Part shown: positions 59,441 to 64,000 of the stretch, in pieces
How positions within the stretch are numbered: position 1 is the first letter of the stretch
Layout: each line of letters opens with the position of its first letter
Assembly (NCBI GenBank): GCA_020073485.1
Contig: JAIQFB010000024.1
Location: forward strand, 24,399 to 88,398
From: Terriglobia bacterium
GTDB lineage: Bacteria > Acidobacteriota > Terriglobia > Acidiferrales > UBA7541
Direction of reading: 5' to 3'
Length of the DNA stretch: 64,000 nt
Translations under genes and position numbers: made by a program
Notes under the pieces: model-generated
Told to the model about the DNA's origin: nothing
Databases searched by the model: none
What the model saw: only the letters and a program-made list of their open reading frames with translations

Positions 59441-60844
59441 ATGCCGCAATCGTTTGATGTGCGATTGGATGATTTGACGGGCTCCTGCCCGGAGCCGGAA
59501 TCGGGCGGGAGTGTGATTGCGGCGGCTGCGCCGGGCGCGCGGACGTTCTACATCGAGACGTTCGGGTGCCAGATGAACGATCACGACTCGGAGAAAGTGG
59601 CGGGGGTGCTGCTGGGGCGCGGCTACCGGCAGATGGAAAGCGTGGACGCGGCGAAGTTGGTGCTGTACAACACGTGCAGCATCCGGGAGAAGGCGGCGCA
59701 GAAGGTTTTCTCGCGGCTGGGAACGTTCCGCAAGCATCCGGATCACAACAAAATTATCGGCGTGCTGGGTTGCGTGGCGCAGCAGGAGGGCGAAGAGATC
59801 TTCGAGCGCGCGCCCTGGGTGAGCCTGGTGTGCGGGTCGGCCAGTTACAGCAAGCTGCCGGAACTGATCGCGCAGATCGAGGGCGGAAACCGGCGGGTGA
59901 TGGGGCTGGACAAGGACACGGACGAAACGTTTGAGACGGAAATCACGCGGCGGGACAATCCGTTTCGTGCTTACCTGACGATTATCGAAGGCTGCGACAA
60001 GTCGTGCTCGTATTGCGTGGTGCCGTTCACGCGAGGGCCGGAGCGCAACCGCGCGAGCGATTCGATTTTGCAGGAAGTGCGCAAGCTGGCGGACGCGGGG
60101 TATTCGGAGATTCAGCTGCTGGGGCAGACAGTGAACTCGTATCAGGATTCCTCGCCGAAGCGGATGAGTTTCGCGGAATTATTGGTGGCCGTGGCCGGGG
60201 TGAAGGGGATTCGGCGCGTGCGGTTCACGACTTCTCACCCACGGGATTTTGGGCAAGACATTGTCGATGCGCTCGACGCGGTGCCGGAATTGTGCGATCA
60301 CGTGCACCTGCCGGTGCAGTCAGGATCGACGCGGATTTTGCGCGAGATGCGGCGGACCTATACGCGCGAGGAATATCTGGAGAAGATCGCGATGATTCGA
60401 GGGGCGCGGCGGGCGATCAGCTTGACGTCCGACATTATCGTGGGGTTTCCGGGAGAGACGGAAGAGGATCTTGCGGATACGATTTCGCTGCTGGATGCGG
60501 CGCAGTATGACGGCGTGTACGCATTTCAGTATTCTCCGCGGCCCAATACCGACGCGCAGCACATGGCCGACGCGATTTCCGAGGAAGAGAAGGGGCGGCG
60601 GCTGGCGCTGGTGCAGGATCACCAGCGCGAAATTCAGATCAGGCGGAACGATGCGCTGATTGGCGAGTCGTTTGAAGTGCTGGCCGACGGGGCGTCGCGC
60701 AAGGCGGGACAGTGGTCGGGTCGCAGTTCCAGCAACCGGATTTTAAATTTCTCTTCGCCGCAGCCGGACCTTTTGGGACAATATGTGCAGGTGCGAGTGA
60801 CGCGCGCCGCTCCCAACAGTTTGGTCGGCGAGCACGTCGTTTGA
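59441..60844 (+). CDS. miaB: tRNA-2-methylthio-N6-dimethylallyladenosine synthase
   Basis: MiaB adds the 2-methylthio group to i6A37 of tRNAs reading U-starting codons. The 467-residue protein has the UPF0004 domain with cluster cysteines Cys43, Cys79 and Cys111 (FGCQMND, NTCSIRE, GCVAQQ), the radical SAM motif CDKSCSYC (Cys185, Cys189, Cys192) and a C-terminal TRAM domain (about 405-467, ending VRVTRAAPNSLVGEHVV). The ATG at 59441 follows GAAAGAG; a TTG four codons earlier is also in frame. Single gene. Confidence 0.95.
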   Translation: MPQSFDVRLDDLTGSCPEPESGGSVIAAAAPGARTFYIETFGCQMNDHDSEKVAGVLLGRGYRQMESVDAAKLVLYNTCSIREKAAQKVFSRLGTFRKHPDHNKIIGVLGCVAQQEGEEIFERAPWVSLVCGSASYSKLPELIAQIEGGNRRVMGLDKDTDETFETEITRRDNPFRAYLTIIEGCDKSCSYCVVPFTRGPERNRASDSILQEVRKLADAGYSEIQLLGQTVNSYQDSSPKRMSFAELLVAVAGVKGIRRVRFTTSHPRDFGQDIVDALDAVPELCDHVHLPVQSGSTRILREMRRTYTREEYLEKIAMIRGARRAISLTSDIIVGFPGETEEDLADTISLLDAAQYDGVYAFQYSPRPNTDAQHMADAISEEEKGRRLALVQDHQREIQIRRNDALIGESFEVLADGASRKAGQWSGRSSSNRILNFSSPQPDLLGQYVQVRVTRAAPNSLVGEHVV

Positions 60845-60881
60845 GTTTGTTTCGCGGGCCTCAAACCCAGCCTTAATCACC

Positions 60882-61003
60882 GTGGGCTACAAGCGTAGCC
60901 CAGACTTTTTGTGACGTGGGCTGGAAGCGTAGCCCAGACTTTTTGTGACGTGGGCTACAAGCGTAGCCCAGACTTTTTGTGACGTGGGCTACAAGCGTAG
61001 CCC
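60882..61003. repeat. Tandem array of 34-base hairpin units
   Basis: Three full units and one partial, start to start exactly 34 bases (60882, 60916, 60950, 60984). Each holds GGGCTA-CAAGCG-TAGCCC (the second has GG for AC in the loop flank) followed by AGACTTTTTGTGAC. Each hairpin is followed by five T, so every unit looks like a weak terminator. The array lies between miaB and the nuclease gene. Confidence 0.85.
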
Positions 61004-61033
61004 ACACCCGAAGTCCGGTCCGAGGAGGTTCCG

Positions 61034-61519
61034 ATGGAAGTCGAGATGAAAATCCGCGGACTCATGATGGATCCCGTCACCAATATGCCTATTGTGGTGC
61101 TCAAGGATGCGCAGGGGACTGCGGTCCTTCCGATTTGGGTGGGAATTTACGAAGCCAACGCCATCGCGCTGGAAATTGAAAAAGTGCAGACGCCGCGGCC
61201 GATGACGCACGACCTGTTGCGCAACGTGTTTTTGGGGCTGGAAGTGCGCGTGCAAAAAGTGGTGGTGAACGATTTGAAGGACGACACGTTTTACGCTCTG
61301 ATCTGGGTGGAGCGAAACGGGGAGATCATGTCCATCGATTCGCGGCCGAGCGACGCCCTGGCGCTGGCGCTGCGCGTGGATTGCCCGATTTTTGTGGAAG
61401 ACGAAGTCTTGAAGAGCTCGAAGGTTTCCAGCGCTATCTCCGAGAAATCCACCAGCGAAGAACTGCGAAAATGGCTCGAGGGGCTTTCCGACGAGGACCT
61501 CGGGCGATACAAGATGTAG
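61034..61519 (+). CDS. Bifunctional nuclease family protein (DUF151)
   Basis: A 161-residue protein of the bifunctional nuclease (BFN) domain family, small acidic proteins with DNase/RNase activity reported in plants and a Thermotoga structure. The conserved segments are MKIRGLMMDPVTNMPIVVLK, LPIWVGIYEANAIALEIEK, RPMTHDLLRNVFLGL, DTFYALIWVERNGE and DSRPSDALALALRVDCPIFV. The physiological role in bacteria is not settled. A strong GAGGAGG site lies at about 61021-61027. It is preceded by the tandem hairpin array. Confidence 0.92.
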   Translation: MEVEMKIRGLMMDPVTNMPIVVLKDAQGTAVLPIWVGIYEANAIALEIEKVQTPRPMTHDLLRNVFLGLEVRVQKVVVNDLKDDTFYALIWVERNGEIMSIDSRPSDALALALRVDCPIFVEDEVLKSSKVSSAISEKSTSEELRKWLEGLSDEDLGRYKM

Positions 61520-61857
61520 TTTCCTCAAGGTTGTTGGCGCGTTCCGGCGATTGACGCTGCGCAAAATAAAATCACGAACATCCCGAGACGTGGGCATTCC
61601 TGAATAAAGCTTTCGCTGATTCACTCAATCGAAGAGGGATTCCTCGCTTCGCTCGGAATGACGAGCGGCTTGGGTTTTTCTGCACGATGGTCAGCATATA
61701 TTGGTTCAAGACTCCTTTCATTCACAAAAATCAAAAGAAGACAGGCTGCCCTTCGCGCGCTCAAGGTGAAAAGCCTGTCCTACGGGTGTGTGTAATAGTT
61801 TTGTAATGTGCCGCAGGTCACTGAGAATGCGCGCTCGGGATTTTATTCTGTTGGCCT
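61520..61857. other. Gap of 338 bases with two repeat types
   Basis: GAGGGATTCCTCGCTTCGCT continuing CGGAATGACG lies at 61631-61663 and GACAGGCTGCC...AAAGCCTGTCCTAC at about 61740-61782. No gene or RNA is recognised. Confidence 0.55.
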
Positions 61858-63507
61858 ATGGAAAAACATCCAAAAGGAAATCACGCTCGTGTGTTGCTCA
61901 GTTCGGTCTTCGGGCCTTATGCGCGGGACGACGAATTCGGAAGCCGGGCCATCAATCCGATGGAGCTGTACCACAATCAGGTGACGCGGGCGCAGGGGAG
62001 TTTTTCGCTGCGGATGTTTCACCGATCGTGGGGGATCATGATGATCCAGGAAAATATTTCGGCGCCGTGCACGGTGCTGGATTTTCCGACGCGGGAAAAG
62101 TTTGCGAGGGAACTGACCGCGAACCACTACGACATCGTGGGGATCAGTGGGATTATCCCGAACGTGGGGAAGGTGCGGGAGATGTGCCGGATGGTGCGGG
62201 AAGTTTCGCCGGAGTCGGTGATCGTGGTGGGCGGGCACGTGGCGGCGCTGCCTGGGCTCGAAACGATGATTGACGCGGACCATATTGTGCGGGGAGAGGG
62301 AATTTCGTGGATGCGGCGGTACCTGGGGGAAGATGAGAACGCGCCGATTCACCATCCCGCCATTGTTTCCGGGTTGCAGACGCGCATCATGGGTGTGCGG
62401 CTGCCGGAGCGGAAGGGCGGGACGGCGGCGACGATTATTCCGTCGGTGGGATGCCCGATGGGGTGCAACTTCTGCACGACATCGGCGTTTTTCGGCGGGA
62501 AGGGAAAATTTATTAATTTTTACGAGACGGGGGACCAGCTGTTTGAGGTAATGTGCCGGATCGAAGCTGAGCTCAAGGTACATTCGTTCTTTGTGATGGA
62601 CGAGAATTTTCTGTTGCATAAGCCGCGGGCGATGCGGCTGCTGGAGCGGATGAAGCAGGCGGGGAAGAGCTGGGAGCTTTCGGTGTTTTCGTCGGCGAAC
62701 GCGATTCGCAAATACACGATGCTGGAGTTGGTCGAGCTGGGCGTTTCGTGGGTGTGGATGGGGCTGGAATCGCCGCACTCCAGCTACAGGAAGTTGAACG
62801 GCACGGACATCGGGCAGCTGACGCGCGAACTTCGGGAGCATGGGATTCGCGTGCAGGGGTCGACGATTATCGGGCTGGAGCACCACACGCCGGAGAATAT
62901 CGGCGAGGAAATCGAAACGGCGGTGGGATACCAGACGGATTTTCACCAGTTCATGCTGTACACGCCGGTGCCGGGGACGCCGCTCTATAAGGAAATGACC
63001 GATGCGGGGCGAATGCTGGCGAATATCGACCTGGCCGATATTCACGGGCAGGACAAATTTAATTTTCAGCACGCGGCTATTTCTCGCAACGACTCCAAAA
63101 TATTTCTGGATTGGGCGTTCTGGCGGGATTTTGAGCGGAACGGGCCGAGTTTGTACCGGATGTGCCAGACCATGCTGCAAGGTTTTAAGCGGTACAAGGA
63201 TCATCCCGATCCGCGCGTGCGGGCGCGGTTCAAGGAGCAGGGGAAGAAGCTCAGCACCGCGTACAATGCGGCGCTTTGGGCGATGGAGCGGGAGTTCAGG
63301 AAAGTGAATCGGGGCGTGAGCGAGCAGATTCACAGGCTGCGGCGGGAAGTGGAGAAGGAGTTTCCGGTCGTGGCGAGGGTTACGGCGGCTTCGCTGGGGC
63401 CGGTGTTGCTGTGGGCGACGCGGCGGGAGGAGAGGAGGCTGGCGGCGGGGCAGACTTACGAGCCGCCGACGTTTGTGGAGAGGAGGAATTGGGTGGGGGC
63501 GTCGTAA
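61858..63507 (+). CDS. B12-binding-type radical SAM protein
   Basis: A 549-residue enzyme. The N-terminal Rossmann-like domain (about 20-150) has the layout of cobalamin-binding radical SAM proteins (YDIVGISGIIPNVGKVREM, VIVVGGHVAALPG, HIVRGEG), although the DxHxxG base-off motif is not seen. The radical SAM core begins with VGCPMGCNFC (Cys199, Cys203, Cys206) and includes FFVMDENFLLHKPRAM and VWMGLESP. The C-terminal 150 residues are helical and basic. The substrate is unknown. ATG follows an unclear ribosome site. Single gene. Confidence 0.85.
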   Translation: MEKHPKGNHARVLLSSVFGPYARDDEFGSRAINPMELYHNQVTRAQGSFSLRMFHRSWGIMMIQENISAPCTVLDFPTREKFARELTANHYDIVGISGIIPNVGKVREMCRMVREVSPESVIVVGGHVAALPGLETMIDADHIVRGEGISWMRRYLGEDENAPIHHPAIVSGLQTRIMGVRLPERKGGTAATIIPSVGCPMGCNFCTTSAFFGGKGKFINFYETGDQLFEVMCRIEAELKVHSFFVMDENFLLHKPRAMRLLERMKQAGKSWELSVFSSANAIRKYTMLELVELGVSWVWMGLESPHSSYRKLNGTDIGQLTRELREHGIRVQGSTIIGLEHHTPENIGEEIETAVGYQTDFHQFMLYTPVPGTPLYKEMTDAGRMLANIDLADIHGQDKFNFQHAAISRNDSKIFLDWAFWRDFERNGPSLYRMCQTMLQGFKRYKDHPDPRVRARFKEQGKKLSTAYNAALWAMEREFRKVNRGVSEQIHRLRREVEKEFPVVARVTAASLGPVLLWATRREERRLAAGQTYEPPTFVERRNWVGAS

Positions 63508-63549
63508 TTTTTTGCGTCGCGGGCTTTGAGAGCTGGTACGTTGGGTGCG

Positions 63550-63576
63550 CCAACCTTGCAGCTGTTGCAAGGTTGG
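63550..63576 (+). terminator. Hairpin terminator after the radical SAM gene
   Basis: CCAACCTTGCA (63550-63560), five-base loop, TGCAAGGTTGG (63566-63576): an 11-base perfect stem 43 bases after the stop, with a T-run (CGTTTTTG) 12 bases further on. Confidence 0.6.
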
Positions 63577-63627
63577 GGATTCTAACGTTTTTGCTGTGAA
63601 ATTTCGGTTGGTCTCTGATCCAAACCT

Positions 63628-63656
63628 CCCACCCTTTGAAGATCACAAAGGGTGGG
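63628..63656. repeat. Second hairpin before the SieB-like gene
   Basis: CCCACCCTTTG (63628-63638), seven-base loop, CAAAGGGTGGG (63646-63656): another perfect 11-base stem, without a T-run. Confidence 0.65.
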
Positions 63657-63700
63657 GGACCCGGCACCCGGTGAATAGGGCCGTTTAGGGCAAGTACCGT

Positions 63701-63709
63701 TGCTATAAT
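63701..63709 (+). promoter_or_regulatory. Extended -10 promoter directly at the start codon
   Basis: TGCTATAAT is a near-ideal extended -10 box ending nine bases before the ATG at 63718, which places the expected transcription start at or next to the A of ATG: a leaderless message. Confidence 0.6.
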
Positions 63710-63717
63710 CTCCGTCC

Positions 63718-64000
63718 ATGAGTGCGGAAGCGACAGTCGTTGAGATAATTAAGTGGATTCGGGAATCTATACGTCCCATAGTCGTATTGCTGATTGTGAG
63801 TACCTTAATTTTGTTCCTACCTCGTTCGTGGCTAAACAGCATAGGGATTGCGGATTGGCTGCAAAGATATCGACCTTGGATAATACTCATTTTTGTTACT
63901 TCGTTGGTTTGGCTAGGAACCTTTCCTATTGAGAATCAGTATCACCACCAAAAGCGAAAAGGGTATCTTAAACAACTGACAGGCGAAGAACAGGACGTCC
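63718..64000 (+). CDS. SieB-like membrane protein (start only; runs off window)
   Basis: The 94 visible residues begin MSAEATVVEIIKWIRESIRP, followed by two membrane helices (IVVLLIVSTLILFLPRSWL and PWIILIFVTSLVWLGTF) and a charged segment with LKQLTGEEQDV. The order 'helix-FLP...RYRPW-helix' and the following L-x-x-L-T-x-E-E resemble the superinfection-exclusion SieB family, also found in chromosomes outside phages. Function cannot be claimed from this fragment. No ribosome site is seen; translation is probably leaderless. Confidence 0.6.
   Translation, partial: MSAEATVVEIIKWIRESIRPIVVLLIVSTLILFLPRSWLNSIGIADWLQRYRPWIILIFVTSLVWLGTFPIENQYHHQKRKGYLKQLTGEEQDV

Noticed and set aside
60882..61003. 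Tandem array considered as a CRISPR
   Set aside because: Units are contiguous with no spacers, so it is a tandem hairpin repeat, and no cas gene is present.

Overview
The window looks like a GC-rich chromosomal segment of an acidobacterium (Acidobacteriota, Terriglobia/'Koribacter'-like). The grounds are the gene content, not a search: an ECF sigma factor paired with a serine/threonine kinase that carries a TolB-like propeller, carboxypeptidase-regulatory/TonB-type outer-membrane proteins, a single-polypeptide LptF-LptG, many GTG/TTG starts, and abundant dispersed GGCTGAAGCC-type intergenic repeats. No rRNA, tRNA, CRISPR array, transposase or complete prophage was recognised.

Layout. 0-3.4 kb: cdsA (partial)-dxr-rseP, a classical phospholipid/isoprenoid/site-2 protease cluster. 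3.6-6.8 kb: a Fur-family regulator, then ribF, a PhnP-like metallo-hydrolase and a DUF1844 protein on the minus strand. 7.0-9.9 kb: an overlapping mazG, GNAT and N-succinylamino-acid racemase-like operon. 10.2-13.0 kb: leuB-like gene, rhomboid protease, PfkB kinase. 13.2-20.8 kb: recO-glyQ-glyS, ppdK, udk. 20.9-32.8 kb: a looser, more accessory stretch with a TonB-like receptor, a secreted metallopeptidase-like protein, an ECF sigma/kinase pair, a decayed kinase tail, small ORFs, a SAM methyltransferase, a palindromic repeat family and a PQQ-type sugar dehydrogenase. 32.8-45.9 kb: lptFG, GH57, a YVTN propeller, radical SAM, endonuclease IV, leuS, guaA. 46.0-52.6 kb: XRE regulator, RpoE-like sigma factor, zinc-finger anti-sigma, Spy/CpxP-like protein and a MacAB-type efflux system. 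52.6-59.2 kb: ssb and a complete tolQ-tolR-tolA-tolB-pal-ybgF cluster on the minus strand. 59.4-64 kb: miaB, a bifunctional nuclease, a B12-type radical SAM protein and the start of a SieB-like membrane protein.

The genes fall into an envelope theme (rseP, lptFG, tol-pal, sigma/anti-sigma/Spy, MacAB) and a core-metabolism/translation theme (dxr, ribF, glyQS, leuS, guaA, ppdK, miaB). Three signals run across genes. (1) The plus strand is C-rich up to about 12-13 kb and G-rich after it, a skew reversal of the kind seen at a replication origin or an inversion boundary. (2) Five copies of the dyad GTCGGC-NN-GCCGAC lie within 7 kb just to the right of that reversal. (3) Several dispersed repeat families fill nearly every gap, and two of them have been absorbed into proteins (TolB signal peptide, endonuclease IV tail). 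Coordinates and motifs were read by eye; no similarity search was run.
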